Positions 16,387 to 24,190 of a stretch of DNA of 53,146 nt are shown in pieces. The position numbers and the translations under genes were made by a program. Every line of letters starts with the position of its first letter. Position 1 is the stretch's first letter. Where the stretch lies: NCBI GenBank assembly GCA_949282265.1, contig CASDOZ010000014.1, positions 1 to 53,146 on the forward strand, written 5' to 3'. This DNA comes from an uncultured Bacteroidales bacterium. GTDB taxonomy: Bacteria; Bacteroidota; Bacteroidia; Bacteroidales; Paludibacteraceae. The notes below the pieces were generated by a model, which saw only the letters and a program-made list of their open reading frames with translations, ran no database searches and had not been told where the DNA came from.

Positions 16387-18120
16387 ATGGGCTTAACTTT
16401 ATCAGAAGACAAGAAGACATTGTTGAAGTGTTCAGAGGATGTAACCAATTGTATCATCCCCAATGGAGTAGTGATTATTGGGGATGGTCACTGTGTATTT
16501 CCTAGCTATCGAACGGAAACTTACACGGAGAATCATGGTAGAAATGGGAAAGAAACTAAAACTCGTACTGAGCAAGTAGATAATACCCGCCTTGTGTCTG
16601 TAGCAATCCCCCAAACAGTGAGGTATGTTAGGAGCTATGCGTTTAATAGATGTACTTCATTAAGGGCCATTTCATTTCCTGATGGTGTGTTGTCAATTGA
16701 TGGACATGCCTTTTCGGGGTGCAAAAACTTACTTGCTATTCGTATGCCTTCGACTATCTTGAGTTTGTCTAACATGTGGCTATTTCAAACCGCCTTGTAT
16801 AACAATGAATCCAATTGGAAAGATGGGGTGCTTTATATAGGTACAAATTTGGTCGCATCGAAACAAGAAATTACAAACTGCAAAATAATTGAAGGGACAC
16901 GTGTGATTGCAGCTGACGCATTTTATAGATTTCTTTCTTATAAATGTTCAAATTCTCAATTAGCTTCTGTATCTATTCCGGATAGTGTAGTTTCTATTGG
17001 ATACAACGCATTTAAAGATACTGCACTTTATAAAGACGCCTCTAAATGGAAGGACAATGTCTTGTATATAGACCATTGCTTGATTGATGTCAAGCAGAAA
17101 CTGCTTGTTGGGGATTATCAAATAGAGAAGGGTACTCGCGTCATAGCGGATGGAGCTTTTGCGTATAGCGGTGCGCTTATGAATGTTATTTTGCCGGATA
17201 GCTTGCAGACTATTGGTCGTCTTGCTTTTGAAAGTTGTTTTGCTCTTTCTTCTATCGAAGTGCCTTATGGCGTATTTTATATTGGAGCATGGGCTTTTCT
17301 ACGTTGTTCCTTGTTGACATCTGTGACGTTGCCTAGTTCACTGGAGTATATGGGAGGTAACGTTTTTAAGGATTGTGGCATTTTGAGCGAAATTAAAGTT
17401 TTTGCAGTGAAGCCTCCTGTAGTGGATACTACATTGGGAAGCAATTTGGATAAATCCATTCCTGTTTATGTTCCTGAGGAATCGATTGAGGCTTATAAGG
17501 CGGCTGATGGTTGGTGTGAGTTTACGAATTTCCTGCCTTTAAAAGACAAGGAAAAGAAAAAAACGGCATCCGTCATAGAAGAAAAGGTGGAAGTAACAAC
17601 CAAACCAACAGCTTCTAAAACAGCGAAAGCAGAACCGAAACCGGAAAAAACAGCAGCCCCAGTTGTTGAGAAAGCGGAAACTGTTGTGGATACGGCTGTC
17701 CCAGAAGTACCGAAAGCAGAACCGAAAGCAGAAAAAACAGCAGCCCCAGTTGTTGAGAAAGTGGAAACTGTTGTGGATACGGTTGCTCCAGAAGCTCCAA
17801 AAGCAGAACCAAAGCACGAAAAACCGACTGCTCCTGCAGCTGAAGAACCTAAAACGGCGGCGGCATCTGCAACTTCCCCAGCCAAACCCAATTTATCGGA
17901 CGTGAAAAAATCGGCAGAAACAAAGGACTATCTCGTTACACAAGGCAACGATGGCAGCATTACGGTATATCGCAAGAATGGAAACGAATGGGAGGAATCG
18001 GACAATGCTAAAGGTTCTTTGCGTGAATTGGCAGCTCAAGTATCGTTTGACTATGACAAATCTTGGACTACCCGACAATTTGGCGCAAAACTGATTGATT
18101 TTGTTAATAAACTCTCGTAA
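16387..18120 (+). CDS. Signal-less leucine-rich-repeat protein with C-terminal domain shared with the OmpA protein
   Basis: The start at 16387 (MGLTLSEDKKTLLKC) begins the repeat domain and gives 577 aa; upstream in-frame sequence is not protein-like. Residues up to about 375 are LRR_5/BspA-like repeats (IPDSVVSIGYNAF, LPDSLQTIGRLAF, VPYGVFYIGAWAF, LPSSLEYMGGNVF) ending in a typical VDTTLG...IPVYVPEESIEAYKAA cap. A Pro/Glu/Ala/Lys linker with two 29-residue repeats follows. The last 65 residues (KDYLVTQGNDGSITVY...TRQFGAKLIDFVN) match the N-terminus of the next gene product. Unlike most BspA-like proteins it has no signal peptide, so it should act in the cytoplasm. Confidence 0.82.
   Translation: MGLTLSEDKKTLLKCSEDVTNCIIPNGVVIIGDGHCVFPSYRTETYTENHGRNGKETKTRTEQVDNTRLVSVAIPQTVRYVRSYAFNRCTSLRAISFPDGVLSIDGHAFSGCKNLLAIRMPSTILSLSNMWLFQTALYNNESNWKDGVLYIGTNLVASKQEITNCKIIEGTRVIAADAFYRFLSYKCSNSQLASVSIPDSVVSIGYNAFKDTALYKDASKWKDNVLYIDHCLIDVKQKLLVGDYQIEKGTRVIADGAFAYSGALMNVILPDSLQTIGRLAFESCFALSSIEVPYGVFYIGAWAFLRCSLLTSVTLPSSLEYMGGNVFKDCGILSEIKVFAVKPPVVDTTLGSNLDKSIPVYVPEESIEAYKAADGWCEFTNFLPLKDKEKKKTASVIEEKVEVTTKPTASKTAKAEPKPEKTAAPVVEKAETVVDTAVPEVPKAEPKAEKTAAPVVEKVETVVDTVAPEAPKAEPKHEKPTAPAAEEPKTAAASATSPAKPNLSDVKKSAETKDYLVTQGNDGSITVYRKNGNEWEESDNAKGSLRELAAQVSFDYDKSWTTRQFGAKLIDFVNKLS
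17644..17817 (+). repeat. Two tandem 87-bp repeats in the LRR-protein linker
   Basis: Units 17644-17730 and 17731-17817 are nearly identical and encode EKTAAPVVEK(A/V)ETVVDT followed by a P/K/A/E stretch; a shortened third unit starts at 17818. Such in-frame repeats can change copy number and so alter linker length. Confidence 0.85.
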
Positions 18121-18202
18121 TAAGAGACGGAAGATATAGAAAGTACAGCCTTCAAGACTCATTGATAAATCGGATTAGTCATTCATATTAAAAGTTTTTC
18201 CT

Positions 18203-19447
18203 ATGATAAAGAAATCGGCAAATTTTGAAAACTACATTATAGAGCAGGAAGAAAGTGGCTCTATCATGGTATATAGTACCTCAAGTGGAAGCAAACAATC
18301 CATAAACAATGCCAAAGGTGCATTGCGTGAACTTTCGGAAAAGACCGGTTTCACGTATGACGAAGATTGGAACACAAGGCAGTTTGGCTCAAAATTGATT
18401 GACTACTTGAACAGTCATGTGAAACAATCAGCCGCATCTGCCCCTGCTGCAGAAACAGTTGCCACCCCACAACCTGTAGAGAAACCGGCTTCCGAAAGCA
18501 AGCCGGAACCGGCACTGAAAGTAGAGGGCACGGATGCAGAACTGGCCAATGCCAAAATTCGTGTATATGGAAAGGCGCAAAACCGTACGGCTTTAGGTAT
18601 CATGCATGCCTATATGACCATGTATCCGCACGCCACTCTGGAAGACATGAAAAAAGCATTTCCCGATTCATTGAATCCGGATAGTGGCGTAAAAACTAAT
18701 TTGGTTGATATGAAGGAGATCAAATCGGCACAGGGCGAAGATTGGAATGGCTTTTTTACGGCTGAAGAATGTCTGCTCCATTTGCAAGACGGACGCAAGG
18801 TGGCAGTCGTCTCTATGTGGACCAAACCAAGCTTTGAACGATTGGTCAACTGGGCAAAGCAATACGGCATTGTAGTTGCCAAATTTGAGGCGGCCGATAA
18901 GGGCGGAAAGAAAGGCGGCTATCGACTGGAATACCTCAATGGGTATGTACCGCCAGTACCGGAAGAAAAAAAGAGCAAACTCTGGGTAATTATTCTGGTA
19001 TTAGCTCTAATAGTAGCCATATTGCTGGGTTGGCTGTTCATGCGTCCCAAGCAAGTGCAAGTAGTTGAAAAAGTTGTGGTGGACACTGTTTATGTACAGC
19101 AGATTGCTGAAATAGAAGCCCATTTCAATGCGGCGCAATTTGAACAGGGCAAAGCTGAATTAAGCCAGGATGCCAAGTTCGTGTTGCACGATTTGGCGAA
19201 AGTACTGAAACAGAATCCGCAATTGCGTTTGCGCATCGAAGGGCACACCTCTGCAGAAGGCAATGCCGACTTGAACAGAAAACTGAGCGAAGAACGCGCA
19301 CAAGCGGCTGTTGACTTCCTGGTGAACTATGAAGGTGTGGATGCCGACCGTTTGGAAGCAGCGGGTTATGGTTCCAGCAAACCTAAAAACACAGAAAATC
19401 CGATATCGCCGGAGAATCGTCGTACGGAATTTATTGTTATCAAATAA
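18203..19447 (+). CDS. Membrane-anchored OmpA-domain protein with cytoplasmic shared domain
   Basis: A 414-aa protein. Residues 8-70 (YIIEQEESGSIMVY...NAKGALREL...DWNTRQFGSKLIDYLN) are homologous to the C-terminus of the LRR protein. After a Pro-rich linker comes an unrecognised domain at about 115-250 (RTALGIMHAYMTMYPHATL, then VAVVSMWTKPSFERLVNWA). A single membrane helix lies at 260-280, and a C-terminal OmpA domain at about 305-414 carries the peptidoglycan-binding pattern (IEGHTSAEG, LSEERAQAAVDFL, ENRRTEF). The absence of a signal peptide implies N-terminus in the cytoplasm and OmpA domain in the periplasm. It could therefore connect cytoplasmic partners to the cell wall. Confidence 0.85.
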   Translation: MIKKSANFENYIIEQEESGSIMVYSTSSGSKQSINNAKGALRELSEKTGFTYDEDWNTRQFGSKLIDYLNSHVKQSAASAPAAETVATPQPVEKPASESKPEPALKVEGTDAELANAKIRVYGKAQNRTALGIMHAYMTMYPHATLEDMKKAFPDSLNPDSGVKTNLVDMKEIKSAQGEDWNGFFTAEECLLHLQDGRKVAVVSMWTKPSFERLVNWAKQYGIVVAKFEAADKGGKKGGYRLEYLNGYVPPVPEEKKSKLWVIILVLALIVAILLGWLFMRPKQVQVVEKVVVDTVYVQQIAEIEAHFNAAQFEQGKAELSQDAKFVLHDLAKVLKQNPQLRLRIEGHTSAEGNADLNRKLSEERAQAAVDFLVNYEGVDADRLEAAGYGSSKPKNTENPISPENRRTEFIVIK

Positions 19448-19459
19448 ACAAAATACATT

Positions 19460-19825
19460 ATGGGATTGCTCAATAACATTAAGGACCACTTTACGAATGC
19501 GGAATTCAGCGTGGCTCCCAACAAAAAACTGAAAACAATTTGTGCCGACTTTAAAGAGGCATTTGGATGTACATTGGCTGTTTATAAAGGCGTAAAACTG
19601 GCAGACCCGGAAATGGCCATCAAGCAGCTCAATGATAAAACCTCCAAAACAGTAAATACCCGTAGCAGTGAGGAACTGAAAATAAAAGCCTCCATGAAAG
19701 TGGGTGAAGTGGAAAAATTGTTTGATTCTGTTTACGGGCTTACCGTGCAAATCAAAGACCCGGCCGGAAAAACCTGTGTGGACAATAAACTAACCTTGGG
19801 CCAGGCTGCCCGTGGCGAAAAATAA
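19460..19825 (+). CDS. Small tandem-paralogue protein 1 (two half-repeats)
   Basis: A 121-aa cytoplasmic protein starting 12 bases after the OmpA gene. It aligns with the next gene product over LKTICADFKEAFGCTLAVYKG and MKVGEVEKLFDSVYGLTVQI. These two segments also resemble each other (pattern K(V/T)...EK.F...(Y/F)G..(L/V).(V/I)), so the protein looks like two copies of a helix-strand unit separated by an acidic/Lys-rich loop. No catalytic motif is visible. Such proteins occur as unannotated genes in several phyla as far as I recall. Close spacing suggests cotranslation with the OmpA protein and a role in the same complex. Confidence 0.72.
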   Translation: MGLLNNIKDHFTNAEFSVAPNKKLKTICADFKEAFGCTLAVYKGVKLADPEMAIKQLNDKTSKTVNTRSSEELKIKASMKVGEVEKLFDSVYGLTVQIKDPAGKTCVDNKLTLGQAARGEK

Positions 19826-19887
19826 AAGAATGGAGGTAGCCGAAAATCCTTGAAGAGTAGGCATGTAACTTTAAATCATTATTTATT

Positions 19888-20202
19888 ATGGCAGAATTTA
19901 AATTGGATGGCCGCATGAAGGTCAAAACATTGAAGGAAAAGTTCAAAGAAAACTTTGGCTCTACTTTGCGTGTATATAAAAGTGCTTCTTGCAAAGGTGC
20001 ATTTGCTGACGATGATGCAACTCTGGCATCTATCCGTGCAGAAGGGGCAAAGGGTGGCGAATTGGTTGTAAAAGGCAACATCAAAGTGGGTAACTTTGAG
20101 AAGAAAATAGCTGAATTGTATGGAATCGGCGTGCAAGTGGCAAATGCCGATGACAGCAAACTGGCAGACAACGATGTAACTATTTCTGCAGCAGGAAAAT
20201 AA
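19888..20202 (+). CDS. Small tandem-paralogue protein 2 (two half-repeats)
   Basis: A 104-aa protein, paralogous to its neighbour. The first unit is GRMKVKTLKEKFKENFGSTLRVYKSA, then an acidic loop (ADDDATLASIRAEGAKGGELVV), then the second unit GNIKVGNFEKKIAELYGIGVQV and a short LADNDVTISAAG tail. The GG-EL-V-KG centre and the two units are conserved between the two proteins. There is no signal peptide or membrane segment. It may be a small adaptor that forms oligomers with its paralogue. The Gly-Lys end has no di-Gly, so a ubiquitin-like conjugating role is not supported. Confidence 0.72.
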   Translation: MAEFKLDGRMKVKTLKEKFKENFGSTLRVYKSASCKGAFADDDATLASIRAEGAKGGELVVKGNIKVGNFEKKIAELYGIGVQVANADDSKLADNDVTISAAGK

Positions 20203-20324
20203 TCTTGCATACAGAAGCAATCACTGACTATCGTTTTTACAATTAAACCCAATTCGGTCATTGGATTTGGAAGATAAAGATACTTGCATTCCAATGACCG
20301 ATTGGATAAAAAAACACTCAATAT

Positions 20325-20567
20325 ATGAGTAAGGAATTTTATAAGAAAAAAATCATCGATTTGCGCGCTGATTTAGCCAAAGAAAAGGAAGCCAAGAAAA
20401 GAGACAATGCGTCTTATGCAGATTCGATTAAAAGGGCTTCCTCTCCTTCCTCGAAAGCTTCATATAGGAAAGCAAAAATCGATAAGGCAGCAGCGCACGA
20501 CAGGAAAATCGAATACATTAAAAAACAAATTGAAAGTGCAAAAGAAGCACTCAAACGGGAGAAATAA
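20325..20567 (+). CDS. 80-aa coiled-coil protein
   Basis: MSKEFYKKKIIDLRADLAKE followed by an almost continuous Lys/Glu/Ala-rich helix with a central Ser-rich break (KRASSPSSKASYRKAK) and a second helix ending EALKREK. It probably forms a helical hairpin or coiled coil. There is no signal peptide or known domain. It lies on the same strand 122 bases after the tandem paralogues. A function is not recognised. The codon use and lack of internal breaks support a real gene. Confidence 0.6.
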   Translation: MSKEFYKKKIIDLRADLAKEKEAKKRDNASYADSIKRASSPSSKASYRKAKIDKAAAHDRKIEYIKKQIESAKEALKREK

Positions 20568-20641
20568 ATCAAAGGAAGCAGCATAGGTTTATACTTGTGC
20601 TGCATTTCTGTTTATGATATGATTTTGAAAATTACGGAACT

Positions 20642-20779
20642 GTGAGATTAGGCATTATCGATATACAATGTATATACATTAAGAACTGGCCAACAACCGT
20701 ACAAGGTAAACCGGGTGCTTTCATGAAGTTTATAGACGTCGTACAGAAGAATCTTGGTTATAAGATTGAAAGCTGCTAA
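20642..20779 (+). pseudogene. Possible remnant of the C-terminal end of a gene
   Basis: The frame from a GTG at 20642 gives 45 residues (VRLGIIDIQCIYIKNWPTTV, then a GKPGAFMKFID...NLGYKIESC end) and is open only from a stop at 20615. The composition is that of a folded protein, but there is no ATG start near its beginning. It looks more like a leftover gene end than a complete gene. No family is recognised. Confidence 0.3.
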
Positions 20780-20796
20780 ACTATCTCCGTGTTTAA

Positions 20797-21552
20797 ATGA
20801 GAATTTTTAGTATCGTGTTTCTACTGTCTCTTCTTGGTTTTTTACACTCGTCAGCCCAGGAAGAGATTGTCGTAATTTCCAGCCGTGCCGGTAGGTCTAC
20901 TGGAGTAGATGTGATGCCATATCGTTCATTGCAGTTGGAATCACGCATTGAATATGAAAATGGAGACTTCGATCAAATATTGTTGCCTGCCATGATGTTA
21001 CGTTATGGACTAACTAATTTTGCAGAGGTATGGCTGGAATATGCGGGTTTTTATGGGAACGAAAACAAGGCTTTTGCCTATCAGGTAAATCCTTTGATGA
21101 TTGGGACAAAGGTAAGGGTTTCCAGTCCGCATAGATGGTTGCCCGAAACGAGCCTGCAAACGGCATTGTCAGTTCCTTTGGTTCAAGGCGAAAAACATGC
21201 ATGCCCTGCACCTTCTTTGCTTTTGCTTTTTGACAACAAATTGTTGCCTTGGTTAAATCTCGGTTACAACGTGGGAGTGGAATGGGACGGAACCACCGTT
21301 CATCCGCTTACCCACTTTTCTTTTTGTTTTGATGTGAGTTTGTCTGAACGGGTAGGATTTTTTTGCGAGAATTACAATGCCTTCCAGAAAACTGATAATA
21401 CTCCTATGTCAATTAAGGATTGTCTGATAGGATCTGGAATCAATGTTTTTCCACATAGAAACGTGCAAATCGACCTGTACAGTTCATGCAGTGTCCTTAA
21501 AACCAATTTTCATGTATTGGCAGGAATAGGCGTTTCGTGGCTTATCCGCTAA
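20797..21552 (+). CDS. Outer membrane beta-barrel protein, MetA-pathway/transporter-like
   Basis: A 251-aa protein with signal peptide MRIFSIVFLLSLLGFLHSSAQ. The mature part has the alternating pattern of a 10- to 12-strand barrel and includes SRIEYENGDFDQILLPAMMLRYGLTNFAEVWLEYAGF and a late VGFFCENYNAF strand followed by GSGINVFPHRNVQIDLYSS. This is the layout of the Phenol_MetA_deg-like outer membrane proteins found widely in Bacteroidota, whose substrates are mostly unknown. It ends at WLIR, an acceptable barrel terminus. The channel gene follows 59 bases later on the same strand. Confidence 0.72.
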   Translation: MRIFSIVFLLSLLGFLHSSAQEEIVVISSRAGRSTGVDVMPYRSLQLESRIEYENGDFDQILLPAMMLRYGLTNFAEVWLEYAGFYGNENKAFAYQVNPLMIGTKVRVSSPHRWLPETSLQTALSVPLVQGEKHACPAPSLLLLFDNKLLPWLNLGYNVGVEWDGTTVHPLTHFSFCFDVSLSERVGFFCENYNAFQKTDNTPMSIKDCLIGSGINVFPHRNVQIDLYSSCSVLKTNFHVLAGIGVSWLIR

Positions 21553-21611
21553 AAGTTTATGAACAGGAAAATAATTATAGACAAACAAAATTATAGAATA
21601 GCAATGATATT

Positions 21612-23312
21612 ATGAAGATAAGTATTCATGAGTTTAAAAAAAATTTAGCGCGGGTTTTTGATGATAAACTTCATACACGCCAGTGGGAGAATATAGTCGA
21701 TTATGTGATTATAGGCTTCATATTGTTGAGTACCATTGAAATCTTTTTGGCCACTTTTGAAGGCGTCGTGGAAAGGTACGGTACATGGTTGAATTTGATA
21801 GATATCATTACGACTGTATTTTTCACTATTGAAGTTACCCTTCGTATATGGTGTGCAGATTTACTAGATGACCGCTACAAGGGTTTTTGGGGAAGAATAA
21901 GGTACTGTTTCAGTTTTTATGGGCTGATTGATGTGTTGGCTACTTATCCGTTCTATTTGCATTTCTTCTTACCGTTTTCTTATACGTCGCTGAAGGCTTT
22001 GCGTATCATGCGCCTGTTGCGGATATTCCGGTTTATGCGTTCATTCCGACTTTTACGGAATGCAGTGAACTCCAAGCGGAATGAGATGTTTGTGTCACTC
22101 CAGTTTTTGTGTATTGTTACAGTTATACTGTCCTTTATATTGTATTTTCTTGAGCATGAAGCCCAGCCAGAAGTTTATGTAAATGGAGTTGATTCGGTAG
22201 TTTGGGCATTTGCACAATACATTGGCGATCCGGGAGGTTTTGCAGACAATCCGCCAATTACTTTTTGGGGAAGAATTATTGCTTGCATTGTCGGTATATT
22301 GGGTATCGCTATTTTCGCTGTTCCAGCAGGACTGATTGGGGCGGGTTTTACAGAATCACTGGAAGAAGAGGTACATGCGGAGACCTGCAAGGCAAATGCT
22401 GCTAAAATTTATACCACATTCGAACGGAAATTGGACCGGTATTCAGGTTATCAAATTATACCAAAGTTTCAATCGATTGTAGATATTCAATATCAAATGG
22501 GATTGAAAACAGATGATATTTTGGATGGTGTGGCTGCAGCTGATAATTTGCGTCTGATTAATTTGGCTTCTACCCGCCCTTTGGAAGAAAAAGCAGAGGA
22601 TAAATTGGCGGTGGAATGCTTTCTAAAAAACCGTTCTTATGGATGTTGCATTGATAGAGGGTCGAAAGTGACCATAGTTGCTCCGAGTGCTTTTAGTGAA
22701 GTTGTAATGGGCTCTTTTGCATTTTATATTGCCAAATTCGGAGGATTTAATTTTATAAGCAAGGAGGTTGGTACAATCCGCCCCTATAAGTCTTTTTATC
22801 TTTTAAGCGGTGAGCAGATGGAGGGGCTGGATGACTATATGGCGGATTTACAAAAGTTGGCACCCACAAAGGATCATTGGCTTATCACTATTTTGGCAGC
22901 AAGCGGTGCCCAGGAACCAGCTTTGCCAACCCAGTTCCATTTTGGCTTTGGTGGTAAAAAAAGAGACGAATCGTTTGGAGCAGAAGATTTGTTGGTCAAT
23001 GATGTAGATACAGCCCAAAAGCTATATGATGATTTTGCTCATACGATGGAAGAAGAATATCAACTGTATTCTGATTGTCAGCGTTATCATGACTCAAGCA
23101 ATCCAAAGATTTATGTTCGTCATTTGGAGGTACGTCCGAATGCGATTGTAATACGTACTGCTTGGAGCGCAGCTTGTTGGGATGCACGTAGCTTCTGCAT
23201 TGCCCGTTCAATGGCTGAGGTTTTCAATAAACATCTGGAAGCCGATAAAAACAAAGAACTTCCAGCCGATTTAAAAGTCAAAGGCATCGGCTACGATAAT
23301 TATTTACTATAA
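21612..23312 (+). CDS. Voltage-sensor channel with atypical pore and a large unknown cytoplasmic domain
   Basis: A 566-aa protein. The N-terminal 250 residues form an ion-channel module: S1 at about 30-48, S2 at 62-80, S3 at 100-120, and an S4 with Arg at 131, 134, 137, 140, 143, 146 and 149, a textbook i+3 ladder. S5 is at 163-180, a pore loop at 195-215 and S6 at 222-245. The pore reads AQYIGDPGGFADNP where potassium channels have TVGYGD, so selectivity cannot be assigned. Residues 260-566 form a soluble domain with no family I know, including a PSAFSEVVMGSFAFYIAKFGG segment and a conserved-looking WSAACWDARSFCIAR near the end. Ligand gating or effector activity is inference. Confidence 0.8.
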   Translation: MKISIHEFKKNLARVFDDKLHTRQWENIVDYVIIGFILLSTIEIFLATFEGVVERYGTWLNLIDIITTVFFTIEVTLRIWCADLLDDRYKGFWGRIRYCFSFYGLIDVLATYPFYLHFFLPFSYTSLKALRIMRLLRIFRFMRSFRLLRNAVNSKRNEMFVSLQFLCIVTVILSFILYFLEHEAQPEVYVNGVDSVVWAFAQYIGDPGGFADNPPITFWGRIIACIVGILGIAIFAVPAGLIGAGFTESLEEEVHAETCKANAAKIYTTFERKLDRYSGYQIIPKFQSIVDIQYQMGLKTDDILDGVAAADNLRLINLASTRPLEEKAEDKLAVECFLKNRSYGCCIDRGSKVTIVAPSAFSEVVMGSFAFYIAKFGGFNFISKEVGTIRPYKSFYLLSGEQMEGLDDYMADLQKLAPTKDHWLITILAASGAQEPALPTQFHFGFGGKKRDESFGAEDLLVNDVDTAQKLYDDFAHTMEEEYQLYSDCQRYHDSSNPKIYVRHLEVRPNAIVIRTAWSAACWDARSFCIARSMAEVFNKHLEADKNKELPADLKVKGIGYDNYLL

Positions 23313-23322
23313 AGAAAAAGAG

Positions 23323-23394
23323 ATGGGAATAATTGACAAAAGTAAACTATTGGACAAACTGAACCAGACAAAAGAAATTATTGGCAGACCTTAG
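23323..23394 (+). pseudogene. Truncated gene start (23 codons)
   Basis: MGIIDKSKLLDKLNQTKEIIG followed by RP and a TAG. It begins 10 bases after the channel stop with a good AAGAGATG context, so it looks like the first codons of the next operon gene, cut off by the sequence that follows, which resembles insertion-sequence ends. Confidence 0.45.
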
Positions 23395-23405
23395 TTTTAT
23401 GTAAC

Positions 23406-23622
23406 CACTGTCCAAAATTTGTGTAAATAATTTGATTTCAGGAAGATTATAATTCGTATCTATGAAGAAAACAATCACATCAAATCTATGGAGACAGTGA
23501 ACTTTTATTTGACCAAGATATCAATGAATACATAAGAACCATCATTATATGGGAATGGATTTGCTAATCCAAAACAACAGTTGCCTATCAATTTAAAGGC
23601 ACTATAAAATTTTTGTGTAAAT
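23406..23622. mobile_element. Possible insertion-sequence remnant
   Basis: Two 23-base segments in direct orientation, 23406-23428 and 23600-23622, both start CACT and end TTTGTGTAAAT and match at 18 of 23 positions. They enclose about 170 bases of AT-rich sequence with a short broken frame (MKKTITSNLWRQ). The TTTGTGTAAAT end resembles ends of mutator/IS256-type elements of Bacteroidales as far as I recall; no transposase part remains. Confidence 0.35.
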
Positions 23623-23624
23623 GG

Positions 23625-23667
23625 AAACAGGATTCAGTTGTAAGTTTTATGACTGAATCCTGTTTTT
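23625..23667 (+). terminator. Hairpin terminator
   Basis: Perfect 14-bp stem (AAACAGGATTCAGT with its complement), 13-base loop and a run of five T. It lies downstream of the channel operon and truncated gene and would end transcription before the addB-like gene. Confidence 0.75.
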
Positions 23668-23694
23668 ACAAATCAGCCTACATTAGCCCATAGC

Positions 23695-23782
23695 TATGCC
23701 AGCTTTACAAAACAATCCCCCACCCTTTCCATACCAAACACAAAAAAAACACGTACACTGGAAAATGCGAATTTGAAACAAC
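23695..23782 (+). repeat. Degenerate copy E of the addB-like promoter region
   Basis: It resembles 24103-24180 (TTTACAAAACAATCCCCCAC, the CCTTTC-AT-CCAAACACAAAAAA segment, CACGTACA, AATTTGAAA) but has the -7 box mutated to TACACTGG, as in copy B, and breaks off before the start codon. It is a direct partial duplication about 410 bases upstream of the genuine promoter. The 410 bases between show no gene. Confidence 0.7.
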
Positions 23783-24131
23783 ACCTTAATAAATTACCCA
23801 CTCTCCAGATATCCTCATTGTAAACACAGCGGGAAAATAAATTTCTTGTGCCAAGTTGCACTGCCACGCACAGCACAAATAACCACGAAATATATTTTAA
23901 CAAACAAATCGCTAAAAAAACATAAAAACACGCCAAATATTCGAACAACCACTTGGTCCATGTTTGCGCCCTATTTGCGCCTTATTTGCTCCATATTAAA
24001 TCCGTATACCCTAAAAGTTATTTTTTGTTAATCGTAATAGCCTCACCACACCCTTATTCATAGCAATACATGAAAAATCCCCAAACCTGTTTTTGACAAG
24101 CGATTTTTACAAAACAATCCCCCACCCTTTC

Positions 24132-24162
24132 TATGACAAACACAAAAAAACACGTACATTTG
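24132..24162 (+). promoter_or_regulatory. Promoter of the addB-like gene
   Basis: A perfect -7 box TACATTTG lies at 24155-24162, with a T-rich TTTC -33-like element at about 24128. The start codon follows 28 bases later. This box is intact also in the inverted copy at 34672-34679 but mutated in the copies at 8.7 and 23.7 kb. Confidence 0.55.
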
Positions 24163-24190
24163 CAAATGTGAATTTAAAAATGCCGGAAAT

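Noticed and set aside
17493-17891. Ala/Ser/Thr-rich repetitive minus-strand frame
   Set aside because: It is the reverse of the linker repeats in the LRR protein.
19888-20202. Ubiquitin-like modifier system
   Set aside because: The small proteins lack a C-terminal di-glycine and no E1-, E2- or protease-like gene is adjacent.
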